Position numbers and translations under genes: made by a program
Origin: Sulfolobus tengchongensis
GTDB lineage: Archaea > Thermoproteota > Thermoprotei_A > Sulfolobales > Sulfolobaceae
Assembly: GCF_036967215.1 (NCBI RefSeq)
Contig: NZ_CP146016.1
Location: 1,799,337-1,863,336 of the forward strand
DNA length: 64,000 nt
Direction of reading: 5' to 3'
Part shown: positions 9,138 to 17,870 of the stretch, in pieces
How positions within the stretch are numbered: position 1 is the stretch's first letter
How the letters are laid out: each line of letters opens with the position of its first letter
The notes under the pieces: generated by a model
Databases searched by the model: none
The model's input: only the letters and a program-made list of their open reading frames with translations
What the model was told of the DNA's origin: nothing

Positions 9138-9713
9138 ATGATAGATGACAAAATAATATTTATGGAGGTAATTCTGACGTCGTCTTTTCTGTTAATTATC
9201 GCTACCATATTGCATTTTTACGTTCAATCTAAGTTGCCCAATCTTTTTAAAGATCTAGAAAAAGTTCTTTTTATAGCTAAGCTTGAAGCACTACTTTCAC
9301 TAATTCAACTTTTATCTTCTGATAAAGTTTCCACACTTATCGAAGGTACGGTGATATCTAAGCCTCTTAATATAAAAGTAGAGGATATAGCAAATTACAT
9401 TTCAACTAATTGGGATGGGTTGAAAGATCTTATAGATATGCTGAATAACAAAATTAGGAATGTAGATAGAATAATTTTCTTATCTCAAGAATTAAAGAAT
9501 GCGACTATACAATCAAGTAATGAAAATAAATTATCTGTAATTCTTCTCTTTCTTTCTGCATTATTTTTATTACTGAACTTTATTAATATAGCGTTCATAT
9601 TTTCGGGGTTGGCATTGGGGACACTAATAATATCAATAGTAACTAGCTTGAACAATATAAAGCATGCTAAAGAATTAGCATTAGTTTCGTTTAAATATTT
9701 AGAAAAGCCGTAA
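9138..9713 (+). CDS. Unknown membrane protein with central soluble helical region
   Basis: A 191-residue protein with one N-terminal membrane helix (about residues 8-27), a mostly helical soluble middle (about 30-130) and two closely spaced C-terminal helices (about 132-150 and 153-170). I do not recognise the family. It is followed after 47 bp by another unknown gene on the same strand and may share its transcript. The topology (helix, soluble loop, two helices) resembles sensor or scaffold proteins, but this is only a shape argument. Confidence 0.6.
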   Translation: MIDDKIIFMEVILTSSFLLIIATILHFYVQSKLPNLFKDLEKVLFIAKLEALLSLIQLLSSDKVSTLIEGTVISKPLNIKVEDIANYISTNWDGLKDLIDMLNNKIRNVDRIIFLSQELKNATIQSSNENKLSVILLFLSALFLLLNFINIAFIFSGLALGTLIISIVTSLNNIKHAKELALVSFKYLEKP

Positions 9714-9760
9714 ACATTTTTATATAACGTTTTAATACTTGATTTAGCTCTATTCTAAAT

Positions 9761-10633
9761 GTGGTATATAGACAGTGTATAAAGTGGAAAAAGGGACTAG
9801 TAAATTCACAATGTGAAATTGAAGTTCAGATAAGTGATGATAATGAAGTTTACATCATAAAAAACGGTATCGTGAAGAGAGTGAAAAGAGAAAACGATAT
9901 CATACCATATATAAATGCAATAACTCCATCTTTTAGGGCTTTAGTATTAAGTAAACTAGATTCAATGATGTCCGAAAATCTATACAAATTGGTTTATAAG
10001 GCACAACCATTTAAAGAAATTAGAAAAGTATCGGAAAAGACTTATTCCATCTGGACTGGTTCTTATCCAAGCTTCGTAACATTTCTCAATTTGCCTTCAG
10101 ATGTTATAAAATATTTACCTCCATCTAGGGTGATTGAAATAGATCCTCAATATTATGTACATATAGAGCCATTATATAGATCGATAGAGAAGCATTCAGA
10201 ATGGGCTAATGATACAGCATACTTTTACGGTCAACAAATATGCATAGCGCTTAGAGGTTGTACTTCTTTTGGAGATGAGGCTTATAGTGTGAAAAGCATA
10301 GATCAAACATTGAGTATAATAAAACTGTGGCTATTCTATATCGTATTGGGTTCAGGTAATATAGTAATTGATGGTAATGTTAAAACACTTGACAAGTTCT
10401 TAATGATAAGATATGACAAAGGATTTGAATTCTTAGAGAGCAAAGAAGAGGCGGGAAAATTAGAGATTGAGGTTGACAGTAAAAAGATTAGAATAGCGTT
10501 AAACGATGAAGAGATGCTCAGCTTAGACTACACCTCGTCTCAATACATTAAGTTTGTTTATCCATTAAGTTGGAAAAGCAGATACGCAATAAATGACTTC
10601 GTCTCCTCCTTGAAAATGTGGAAAGGTAGTTAG
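9761..10633 (+). CDS. Unknown soluble protein
   Basis: A 290-residue protein starting at GTG; no family recognised. The N-terminal part (CEIEVQISDDNEVYIIKNG) and the part near residue 250 (LEIEVDSKKIRIALNDEEM) look like beta-rich repeats, with an alpha/beta section between (WANDTAYFYGQQICIALRGC). There is no signal peptide or membrane helix. The 3' end overlaps the convergent transporter gene by 4 bp. Its neighbour at 9138 is on the same strand 47 bp upstream. Confidence 0.6.
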   Translation: MVYRQCIKWKKGLVNSQCEIEVQISDDNEVYIIKNGIVKRVKRENDIIPYINAITPSFRALVLSKLDSMMSENLYKLVYKAQPFKEIRKVSEKTYSIWTGSYPSFVTFLNLPSDVIKYLPPSRVIEIDPQYYVHIEPLYRSIEKHSEWANDTAYFYGQQICIALRGCTSFGDEAYSVKSIDQTLSIIKLWLFYIVLGSGNIVIDGNVKTLDKFLMIRYDKGFEFLESKEEAGKLEIEVDSKKIRIALNDEEMLSLDYTSSQYIKFVYPLSWKSRYAINDFVSSLKMWKGS

Positions 10634-11814
10634 ATTATAGCGATTACTCCTCCCATTATTATTAATACTAAGGTAATCCAATAGACTACCATTCTACCTT
10701 TTCCATATGCATAATCCATCATAATATTCCTATCTCTAACCAGTATCCCAACTAATATTGCGGGAATCGCAAGAACAAATGGCGATATGGACATCAAAGT
10801 AAGAGCAAAATTAACTACATTATCGTAATTATTGGTAAACAATAGAACAATTATCAATGCTGGAATTGACTCTGCAAGGTAAAGTGATAGGAAGCTTCTG
10901 AAATCCTTCTTGCCCAAGGATTCTAAAGTTCCCCATACACTTCCCAATGATTCCACTATTAACGCTAGGAAAGCTGAGCTTATGAGACCTATTCCGAAAA
11001 TATAAGGGGAATATGGACCAGAAATTAAGGATAACGCATAGGACATCTCTTTATAATTCAGTGGATCAACAGAAGGAGATAACCCAGTTGTTGCCATTTC
11101 TATGGCTACCATTAAGAGCTCTGAAACTAAAGCTCCAATCAAGGTCTCTGCAGAGGACCATTTCACTTTATTCTCCAGTGACGAGTAAGAGTCTTGATAT
11201 TTATAAGAAGTTGCTGAAGCTTGATAGAATATCATAAAGGGCATTATTACTGCTCCAATGTTGGCCGCAACGAGAAATGTGAAAGACTTTGATGTGGAAA
11301 TGTAGAAGATGCTTTGGTTAGTTACTATTCCCCTCAAAATAGCTTGCACTATGAACGCAAAAATCATTACCAGTGATACCGATATAAGAAATTTTTCAAT
11401 TTTTTCATATCTTTTTGTAGATATTACGGTTACGTGGAGTATAAAGAAAATTGGAAGGCTAATATATGGTGGTATTCCCAACACTAATCCACCTACTGCA
11501 ATCCCAACATATTCAACAACATAAGTAAATAGATCTACGACAAACATTGAAAGTGAAGCTAATAACGCAGTTTTACCGGAAAATTTTTCTCTGATTATCT
11601 CCCCTAGTCCTTTGCCGTTATTTACTGCACCTAATCTTCCGGCCGCCTCTTGAATAACGTAAAGTGGAATTATTAAAAGTAATAGTAACCATATTAACTT
11701 GTATCCGTATTCTTGCCCATTAGCCACACCAGTTAAAACGCTTGCGGCATCAACGTCAGCCATCATTACTATCCATGCAGGGCCGAATAATTTTACAATC
11801 TCTTTTATACTCAC
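10630..11814 (-). CDS. NRAMP-like metal ion transporter (atypical)
   Basis: A 394-residue membrane protein with 10 or 11 predicted helices and the NRAMP framework: GPAW at residues 11-14, a broken first helix, and an IMPFMIFYQASATSYKY sixth-helix region. The metal-coordinating DPGN of Mn2+/Fe2+ transporters is replaced by DVDA (residues 20-23), and the helix-6 MPH is MPF. It therefore belongs to a divergent branch and may carry another ion or a different substrate. It starts at GTG with a TATA box centred about 26 nt upstream, so it is leaderless. An 18-bp palindrome lies directly upstream of the TATA box. Confidence 0.75.
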   Translation of the reverse strand: MSIKEIVKLFGPAWIVMMADVDAASVLTGVANGQEYGYKLIWLLLLLIIPLYVIQEAAGRLGAVNNGKGLGEIIREKFSGKTALLASLSMFVVDLFTYVVEYVGIAVGGLVLGIPPYISLPIFFILHVTVISTKRYEKIEKFLISVSLVMIFAFIVQAILRGIVTNQSIFYISTSKSFTFLVAANIGAVIMPFMIFYQASATSYKYQDSYSSLENKVKWSSAETLIGALVSELLMVAIEMATTGLSPSVDPLNYKEMSYALSLISGPYSPYIFGIGLISSAFLALIVESLGSVWGTLESLGKKDFRSFLSLYLAESIPALIIVLLFTNNYDNVVNFALTLMSISPFVLAIPAILVGILVRDRNIMMDYAYGKGRMVVYWITLVLIIMGGVIAII

Positions 11815-11831
11815 ATGGTATTATCGATTTT

Positions 11832-11843
11832 TTCATTATATAT
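11832..11843 (-). promoter_or_regulatory. TATA box of the NRAMP-like gene
   Basis: On the minus strand GTATATATAATG is centred about 25 nt before the GTG start at 11814, the leaderless spacing usual in Sulfolobus. This supports the GTG as the true start. Confidence 0.6.
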
Positions 11844-11845
11844 AC

Positions 11846-11863
11846 TTTACGCCTAATCGTAAA
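11846..11863. promoter_or_regulatory. Palindromic operator candidate upstream of NRAMP-like gene
   Basis: TTTACGCCTAATCGTAAA has perfect 6-bp arms (TTTACG/CGTAAA) around a 6-bp centre. It abuts the upstream side of the TATA box, over the TFB recognition region, where a bound dimer would block or assist TFB. A metal-responsive DtxR- or Fur-like regulator is a reasonable guess from the gene it precedes, but the sequence does not name the protein. Confidence 0.5.
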
Positions 11864-12210
11864 TGCATATATTTTATTTATTGCGTTTTTACGATAGTAT
11901 TATGCAAATTTAGTCGTTCACGTAAATATTGCATTTTAGGATCATCATCTTACTAATTAGATGCGCATGGTTAAACAATCAATATGTTAAGGATAAGCTC
12001 ATACTAACTTCCTCACCGCTGAAGAGTAAATCCCCATCATCGATTCCGAATTACAAATAGAACATCACTTGAATGTAAGCCAATAACAATTATCAAGCTT
12101 GTCTTGAAGGTAACTTCACTCTATTTGCGTTTTTGATTACTGAATTTTCTAATGGAATTTCGAGAACCTTTATGATAGGATACGAACTAAACATGCCTTT
12201 AGTTGATCCT
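11864..12210. other. Intergenic region without recognised gene
   Basis: About 350 bp between divergent promoters. The left part is very A+T rich. A GC-richer patch around 12000-12070 can be read on the minus strand as a short peptide containing FGIDDGDLLFSGEEV between stops; this may be a decayed coding relic, but I cannot identify it. No RNA gene or repeat was seen. Confidence 0.4.
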
Positions 12211-12220
12211 AAAAAGATAT
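12211..12220 (+). promoter_or_regulatory. TATA box of 3-hydroxyacyl-CoA dehydrogenase gene
   Basis: AAAAAGATAT is centred about 26 nt before the ATG at 12242 and is the argument for that start rather than the longer frame from 12203, which would put the TATA box inside the coding region. Confidence 0.5.
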
Positions 12221-12241
12221 AGGTATTTCTTTAATTTCTTG

Positions 12242-13414
12242 ATGAGTGTATATACTATGATGATAAAAAAGATAGGCGTAGTTGGAGCAGGAACTATGGG
12301 TCATGGTATAGCTGAAGTTTCGGCTATTGCTGGATTCAGAGTAAGTATAGTAGACATTTCGTGGGATTTTTTAAATCGAGCAAAGGATAAGATAATCGAT
12401 TCTTTAAATAAACTATATGAAAAGAAGCAAATAAGTGAGAAACCGGAAGAAATTATGAACAGAATTGAATTCTCAGTATCCTATGAAACAATGAAGGATG
12501 CTGATTTTGTTATAGAAGCTGTACCAGAAATAATAGAGCTTAAGAAAAAGGTATTCGAGGAGTTAGATAATATAACTCCTAGTCACGCAATATTAGCATC
12601 TAATACTTCGTCTATTCCTATTTCAACGATAGCTGAAGCTACAAAGAGAAAGGACAAGGTAATTGGAATGCATTTCTTCAATCCTCCACCAATCATGAAA
12701 CTGGTGGAGATAGTTCCGAGTAAATATACATCAGATGAAACCATTAGTATGACACTAGACCTAGCGAAAAAGATGAACAAAATCCCAGTAAGGCTAAAAG
12801 TCGAAGTGCCAGGTTTTGTGAGTAATAGAATATTCTTAAGGCTTATGCAAGAGGCTTGCAGAGAAGTGGAGAGCAAAGAGGCTACCATAGAGGAAGTGGA
12901 CAGTTGCGCAAGATATAAACTGAAGTTGCCTATGGGTATTTTCGAGTTATCTGATTATGTTGGTTTAGACGTTGCTGTGGACTTATGGAAAGTAATAATT
13001 AGTAGTGGTACTGCAGAAGATGTGAAATGTACCTTGTATCAAAAGAAAGTTGAAATGAAAGAGTTGGGAGTTAAGAGTGGAAAGGGGTTCTACACTTATC
13101 CCTCTCCAGGAAAATATAAGAAAGTAGAATTACCAACTGATAGTAAAGTTGATCCAGCTAGGCTTATATCATTAGCAGTAAATGAGGGAGCTTGGTTAAT
13201 ACAGAACGGAATAGTAAATGCCAAGGATATAGATACAGTAATGATTTATGGGTTTAACTTTCCTAAAGGATTGATGGAAATGGCAGATGAATTGGGTATT
13301 AAGAATATTTATGAGCATTTAGTAGACATATACTCTAAGGGATATAAGGCATATAAACCAAATAATTTAATAGAGGAACTAGTAAAAAATAATGGTAAGT
13401 TTTATAAATCATAA
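12242..13414 (+). CDS. 3-hydroxyacyl-CoA dehydrogenase with duplicated C-terminal domain
   Basis: The enzyme oxidises (S)-3-hydroxyacyl-CoA to 3-ketoacyl-CoA with NAD+. The Rossmann motif [16 protein letters not shown] comes first, then ASNTSS, the catalytic His region [17 protein letters not shown], and PGFVSNRIF leading into the helical 3HCDH domain ([16 protein letters not shown]). A second copy of the helical domain fills the C-terminus (about residues 290-390: [24 protein letters not shown]). The enoyl-CoA hydratase domain of FadB-type fusions is absent. I prefer the ATG at 12242 on promoter spacing; ATGs at 12257 and 12260 are alternatives. It overlaps the convergent enolase-superfamily gene by 13 bp. 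Fatty-acid breakdown or part of the hydroxypropionate/hydroxybutyrate cycle are both possible. Confidence 0.88.
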   Translation: MSVYTMMIKKIGVVGAGTMGHGIAEVSAIAGFRVSIVDISWDFLNRAKDKIIDSLNKLYEKKQISEKPEEIMNRIEFSVSYETMKDADFVIEAVPEIIELKKKVFEELDNITPSHAILASNTSSIPISTIAEATKRKDKVIGMHFFNPPPIMKLVEIVPSKYTSDETISMTLDLAKKMNKIPVRLKVEVPGFVSNRIFLRLMQEACREVESKEATIEEVDSCARYKLKLPMGIFELSDYVGLDVAVDLWKVIISSGTAEDVKCTLYQKKVEMKELGVKSGKGFYTYPSPGKYKKVELPTDSKVDPARLISLAVNEGAWLIQNGIVNAKDIDTVMIYGFNFPKGLMEMADELGIKNIYEHLVDIYSKGYKAYKPNNLIEELVKNNGKFYKS

Positions 13415-14661
13415 TCAGACCAATACTTTTTCATTACCTCGTCATCTAAGTCTACTCCCAATCCCGGATCGTCAGTTAGCTTAATCACACCATCTTCTAT
13501 AATTTTTCTCTTAGGTTTGACTATCTCATTCCAGAACGGCACATCATGACCATGAAATTCAACAAAACCGAAAGTATTTGCAATGGAACCAACATGAGCA
13601 TGAGCCATTGTACCTATAGGAGATGCAATATTGTGGGGAGAAAACTCTATGTCATACATTGATGCCAATTCAGCAATTTTTCTTCCCTCAGTTATTCCTC
13701 CGGTTTTAGCTATATCTGGAGCCCAAACTCTAACTCCAGTATTTAATAAATCCTTAAACTGATATACAGTGTAGAGATTTTCTCCAGTCTCTATCGGTAC
13801 TGAACACTGTGAGGTCAATAGTTTTAGCTCATCGTAATTTGAAACTGCCATAATTGCTGGTGTAGGATCTTCTAACCATCTTAACCTATATGGCTCTAGG
13901 GATTTGCAAATCCTAATGGCTGTATTTAAATTATATCTCCAGTGTAAATCAAACATGATGTCAACCTCATCACCTACTGCTTCCCTAACAGCCTTGACGA
14001 TATCAGCCATGTAATTAATATCTTTAAGTGATAAGTCACCACTCCTAATCCTCCTTAAATCTATATAAGGAGTAGGAACATCTAAATCAAATTTCATAGC
14101 TCTATAACCTTCATTCTTCATTTTCATAGCTCTTTTAGCGTATGATTCTGGAGAGTAATCTTCATTCCACTTCTCCATTGATAGCCTACCGTGTATAGGA
14201 TTATTAACCGTAATTAGCCTATTTCTTTCCATTTCCGCATCCTTAATCCAAGGTAAGTTGACTGGCAGATGCAAAGCGTTCATAGCTTCTAATCCTTTTC
14301 CACCATGGGCATCAACATAAACCGGTATTTCTGTTCTGTCTCCACCTAGTAATTTATAAATTGGAAGATTCAGATATTTTCCTATCAAGTCATATAGTGC
14401 TATGTTAATGGCTGAAATTAGATGGTAAACTGTGGTTCCAGAATACAATGTAGCATATCTGAGTTTCTCCATTATTCTATTTATTTTGAACGCATCTTCA
14501 CCAATAAGCAACTGTCTGAATTCGCTTTCCATACCTTTTAATCCTGGTGCAGGACCACCTTCGCCAGTACCATACAAATCCTTAGAGTATATTCTAACGA
14601 AAACCCATTCAAAATTTGCTTGTGCAACGAAAACTTTGAAATCCGTAATTTTTAACTCCAT
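13402..14661 (-). CDS. Enolase-superfamily acid-sugar dehydratase (mandelate racemase type)
   Basis: A 419-residue protein with the N-terminal capping domain and a (beta/alpha)7 barrel. Key positions are in place: K190 in MKFD, metal ligands D238 (FDLHWRYN), E264 (WLEDPTP) and E291 (IETGENL), and H343 (FSPHNIASP) as the general base. This pattern is that of sugar-acid dehydratases (galactonate/gluconate/rhamnonate types) rather than muconate cycloisomerases, so it probably removes water from an aldonic acid to give a 2-keto-3-deoxy acid. It is not the characterised gluconate or xylonate dehydratase of Sulfolobus as far as I remember, so its substrate is open. Confidence 0.85.
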   Translation of the reverse strand: MELKITDFKVFVAQANFEWVFVRIYSKDLYGTGEGGPAPGLKGMESEFRQLLIGEDAFKINRIMEKLRYATLYSGTTVYHLISAINIALYDLIGKYLNLPIYKLLGGDRTEIPVYVDAHGGKGLEAMNALHLPVNLPWIKDAEMERNRLITVNNPIHGRLSMEKWNEDYSPESYAKRAMKMKNEGYRAMKFDLDVPTPYIDLRRIRSGDLSLKDINYMADIVKAVREAVGDEVDIMFDLHWRYNLNTAIRICKSLEPYRLRWLEDPTPAIMAVSNYDELKLLTSQCSVPIETGENLYTVYQFKDLLNTGVRVWAPDIAKTGGITEGRKIAELASMYDIEFSPHNIASPIGTMAHAHVGSIANTFGFVEFHGHDVPFWNEIVKPKRKIIEDGVIKLTDDPGLGVDLDDEVMKKYWSDYDL

Positions 14662-14707
14662 AAATGAATATAGGAGATCGAAAATAAAATAGTCATATCT
14701 TAACCTT

Positions 14708-16318
14708 TTAACCTAAATACGGATTAGGTGGTTGTTGTTCTTGAGGCTGTTGCTTAGCAGGAGCAGCTGCAATCATATCATCAATTTTCAAAATTGCCGT
14801 GGCAGCCTCTGTGGCGCTCTTTAATACTTGCTCCTTGACCTTTAATGAGTCAATAACTTTAAGGTCTAACATGTTATCAAATACCCTAGCATTTATAATA
14901 TCTATACCAGCGTTCTTTAACCCATTAGCGTGTTTATGCTTTATCTCTGTTAGAGTGCTTATGGGGTCCATTCCAGCAGTCTCAGATAATATTGAAACAT
15001 ATTCCTCTAGAGCGTCCGCAAATGCGTTAAAAGCTAATTGCTCTTTCCCCGTAATCTTCCCAGCGTTTTCTCTTAATCTCTTAGCTAACTCTTCCTCTAC
15101 TGCTCCACCACCTGCTACAACATATGGTTCCAATAATACGTTTCTAACGGAATTAAAGGCGTCATTTAAGCTCCTCTCTGCTTCATCAGTTACCATATTA
15201 TTAGAACCCTTTATTATCACAGTTACTGCTTTAGCTTTATCCGACTGGATGAACAAGTACTTATTCTTGCCCATGTTTCTGACCTCAACTAATTTAGCCT
15301 CTCCTAGATCTCCCTCATTTACGTCTTTCATACTGCTCTCAATTTTGGCTCCCGTTGCTCTACTTAGTAGCTCTATATCACTCCTCTTCACGTTCTTTAG
15401 CGCAATTATTCCACTTTTTGCTAATAAATATGAAGCTATCTCATCAATGTCCTTTTGACTAACAAATAGTTTAACACCTAGTGCCTTTATTTTATCCACC
15501 ATTTGTTTGACATATGCTGTTTGCTCGTCTAGATACCCCTTTATTTGTGTGGGGTCAGTTATTCCCAATTTCATGCTAATTTCAGTCTTTTCTAGCTTTA
15601 ACGGAAAGTCGGCTAGCATTACCTTTATGTTCTCTAATCTTTTCGGCATGTTGTCATTAGTGGGCTCTTTATCGAGCACGATACCATTAACTAACTCACT
15701 GTCATCGAATTCTCCTCCATTAACTTTCACTATTTTTATATTCTTGATATCTAAATCATAATTTCCATTTCTCTTATCTAATACAGCCAATGATGCATCT
15801 ATTACTAACGATATTATCTTTTCTAGTGTTTTCTCAGTAGAGAAGAACTTACTTGAAAGTGTGGTATATACCAAGTCGTGAATTATTTTCTTATCTTCTG
15901 GGCTAATTTTGTCAGAGATATCCTTCAATAATTCTAAGGATTTGTTCAACGCTTTTCTATACCCTTCAATTATTATCGTTGGGTGAATCTTTTGATTTAG
16001 TAAGTCCTCTGCTTTTTCAAGTAATAATCCGGCTAGCACTACTACGGATGTAGTTCCGTCTCCTACTTCAGTGTCAACAGTCTTTGCGGTTTCTATGAGC
16101 AATTTAGCAGTTGGATGCTGTACTTCCATGTTTTTAACTATTGTTGCGCCGTCATTAGTTATTGTTATATCCTGCCCTTCTACTAGCATTTTATCTAAGC
16201 CCTTAGGACCAAGACTTGATTTTAACATTTCTAGCAATATTTTAGCTACTGCTATATTGTTTAGTATTACCTCATTTCCAGTAGATCTTTGAGTTCCTTC
16301 TCTTAGTAAATACGCCAT
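14708..16318 (-). CDS. thsC: Thermosome (group II chaperonin) gamma-type subunit
   Basis: A 536-residue chaperonin: LKSSLGPKGLDKMLV and NDGATIVKNM near the N-terminus, the ATPase signature VGDGTTSVVVLAGLLL (about residues 80-95), VAGGGAVEEELAKRL (about 395-410) and a C-terminal ATP-site Asp region. The tail is Gln/Pro-rich (QQPQEQQPPNPYLG) and lacks the GGM repeats of alpha and beta subunits, which marks the gamma subunit described in Sulfolobus. It folds proteins in hetero-oligomeric eight- or nine-fold rings. I choose the ATG at 16318: a GGAGTGA Shine-Dalgarno-like motif lies 8 nt before it, and the sequence starts MAYLLREGTQRSTG like its relatives. The GTG at 16330 is the alternative. Confidence 0.95.
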   Translation of the reverse strand: MAYLLREGTQRSTGNEVILNNIAVAKILLEMLKSSLGPKGLDKMLVEGQDITITNDGATIVKNMEVQHPTAKLLIETAKTVDTEVGDGTTSVVVLAGLLLEKAEDLLNQKIHPTIIIEGYRKALNKSLELLKDISDKISPEDKKIIHDLVYTTLSSKFFSTEKTLEKIISLVIDASLAVLDKRNGNYDLDIKNIKIVKVNGGEFDDSELVNGIVLDKEPTNDNMPKRLENIKVMLADFPLKLEKTEISMKLGITDPTQIKGYLDEQTAYVKQMVDKIKALGVKLFVSQKDIDEIASYLLAKSGIIALKNVKRSDIELLSRATGAKIESSMKDVNEGDLGEAKLVEVRNMGKNKYLFIQSDKAKAVTVIIKGSNNMVTDEAERSLNDAFNSVRNVLLEPYVVAGGGAVEEELAKRLRENAGKITGKEQLAFNAFADALEEYVSILSETAGMDPISTLTEIKHKHANGLKNAGIDIINARVFDNMLDLKVIDSLKVKEQVLKSATEAATAILKIDDMIAAAPAKQQPQEQQPPNPYLG

Positions 16319-16326
16319 ATTTTCTT

Positions 16327-16333
16327 TCACTCC
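16327..16333 (-). promoter_or_regulatory. Ribosome binding site for thermosome gamma
   Basis: On the minus strand GGAGTGA resembles the complement of the 16S 3' end and is spaced 8 nt from the ATG at 16318. It overlaps the alternative GTG start at 16330 and favours the ATG. Confidence 0.45.
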
Positions 16334-16353
16334 AACTCTACTACATTCAGAAC

Positions 16354-16363
16354 AGTATAAAGT
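16354..16363 (-). promoter_or_regulatory. TATA box of thermosome gamma gene
   Basis: ACTTTATACT on the minus strand, centred about 26 nt before position 16332. This predicts a short leader of about 14 nt that contains the Shine-Dalgarno-like motif. Confidence 0.5.
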
Positions 16364-16417
16364 TTTTGTTTATCCAAAAGGCAATTTTTATTAAGGAAAG
16401 CTATATTTTATTACACC

Positions 16418-17593
16418 GTGGAGGAAGCCCTCATAGCACTATTTGATATATCCCTTTTTATATTGGTAGCTGAGACCATTAGGTCATTACTTAGCAAATA
16501 TAATCTGCCTGGACTTGTAGGTGAAATATTAACTGGAATTGCAATAGGTCCTTATGCTCTAGGCTATGTGATTAATGAATTAGTTGGATTTCCCTTAATA
16601 AGCATAGATGTTTACGTTCAATTTCTTGCTGAATTTTCTGTAATATTACTTATATTTGCTTCGGGTTTAGAGCATGGTCTTGCACCGATAAAGTCTGCAG
16701 GCATATTGGGATTTTTAGGCGCAACTTTTGGAGCTTTATTACCTTTCCTTGTTTCGTTCTATATTTACTCTCCAAAATTCGGCGATGATTCCGCATTAAT
16801 GTTAGGTGCCTCAATGGGAGCCACAAGTTTGGCAGCGGTAGTGGCAATAATAGAGGAAGAGCAACTTAAGGGAAAGGATATCAATTTTCTTGTTTCCGCG
16901 TCAGCAGTTGACGATGTAGTAGATTTAATACTGTTGTCAATAGTACTTGTCCTTCTACAAGGCAATTCAGTGAGCTTTGAATCACTAGGCTTGAAAGTAA
17001 TCAGTTTAATTGTAATTTGGGCTGTGATTTTGATAATATCGGTTATTGTTATACCTAAAGTAGCTAACCGATTAAGTGACAAATATATAGAAGAATTTCC
17101 ATTTGTGGTTCTTTTTGGTCTAACCCTAATTATGGTCTCATTGGGGTATTCTCCAATAATTTCTGCATTTATTGCGGGAGTCTCCTTGGCTAATAGTTCA
17201 AAGAGTCCTAAAATAATACAGATTAGCAACACATTATTAAGTATCTTTGGATCGTTATTTTTCGTTACAGTAGGTGCTCAAGTTAATGTATTAGAGTTAA
17301 ATATTAATACGCTGATATTATCTTTAGAACTTACTGGAATTGCATCATTACTAAAATGGATAGGTGTGTTTCCATTCGCTTTAATTTATCTCAGAGACAT
17401 AAGGTCTGCGAATGCTATAGCTATAGGAATGATACCTAGGGGTGAGACGGGATTAGTTATAGCGTCTTTAGGTATGTCGATAGGTGTACTAAACCAAATT
17501 GAATTCCAAGGTATAGTATTTATGTCATTACTCACAACGTTAATGGGTAGTATATTGTTTAAAGTTTTGGCAAAAAGGACTAACCATCCATAA
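16418..17593 (+). CDS. CPA2-family cation/proton antiporter (KefB/NapA type)
   Basis: A 391-residue membrane protein with about 11-12 helices, GTG start. The family features are an LPGLVGEILTGIAIGPYAL first-half signature, SVILLIFASGLEH, and the ion-binding VDDVVDLILLS (double Asp in the unwound helix, about residues 164-174), followed by the MIPRGETGLVIASLG region typical of Na+/H+ antiporters. There is no C-terminal TrkA/RCK domain. It would exchange Na+ or K+ for protons across the membrane of an acidophile. Its promoter region is shared divergently with thermosome gamma. Confidence 0.85.
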   Translation: MEEALIALFDISLFILVAETIRSLLSKYNLPGLVGEILTGIAIGPYALGYVINELVGFPLISIDVYVQFLAEFSVILLIFASGLEHGLAPIKSAGILGFLGATFGALLPFLVSFYIYSPKFGDDSALMLGASMGATSLAAVVAIIEEEQLKGKDINFLVSASAVDDVVDLILLSIVLVLLQGNSVSFESLGLKVISLIVIWAVILIISVIVIPKVANRLSDKYIEEFPFVVLFGLTLIMVSLGYSPIISAFIAGVSLANSSKSPKIIQISNTLLSIFGSLFFVTVGAQVNVLELNINTLILSLELTGIASLLKWIGVFPFALIYLRDIRSANAIAIGMIPRGETGLVIASLGMSIGVLNQIEFQGIVFMSLLTTLMGSILFKVLAKRTNHP

Positions 17594-17699
17594 TTTATTT
17601 TCAGTTAAAATTGATCTTGGTCTCATTGAATTTCATATGCGTCATTTATGAATTAATTATATATAATAATACTTTCGAAATTTAAAAAGGAACGACATT

Positions 17700-17870
17700 C
17701 TTTAAAGGGAAGTAATAAGGTTTCTAAATGGGATTAAAACAAAATGTGGGGTTTTCTCAAAGGGTGAGTGGGATTATCCTACTAATGGGATTGGAAAGGA
17801 TAAGCGGAAAAATCCGCGTCTTCGGTGAGGTCCACGAGTCGAGAGTTGGATGCAAAGCAATTATTCTTAA
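17700..17870 (+). ncRNA. Candidate structured RNA (GC-richer intergenic segment)
   Basis: This stretch between the antiporter and the glycosyltransferase is markedly richer in G+C than the surrounding intergenic DNA, a known hallmark of structured RNAs in A+T-rich hyperthermophiles. A TATA-like TTTAAAAAGG at 17681-17690 would start a transcript near 17710. Within it are a perfect hairpin GCGGA-AAAA-TCCGC (17804-17817) and a G/A-rich region GGTGAGGTCCACGAGTCGAG that could form a kink-turn-like motif. It does not fit tRNA, 5S, SRP, RNase P or C/D box patterns. Strand is inferred from the putative promoter. A relic of a mobile element is an alternative. Confidence 0.35.

Noticed and set aside
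14799-15458. 219-codon frame antisense to thermosome gamma
   Set aside because: It is a shadow of the conserved chaperonin gene, without any motif of its own.
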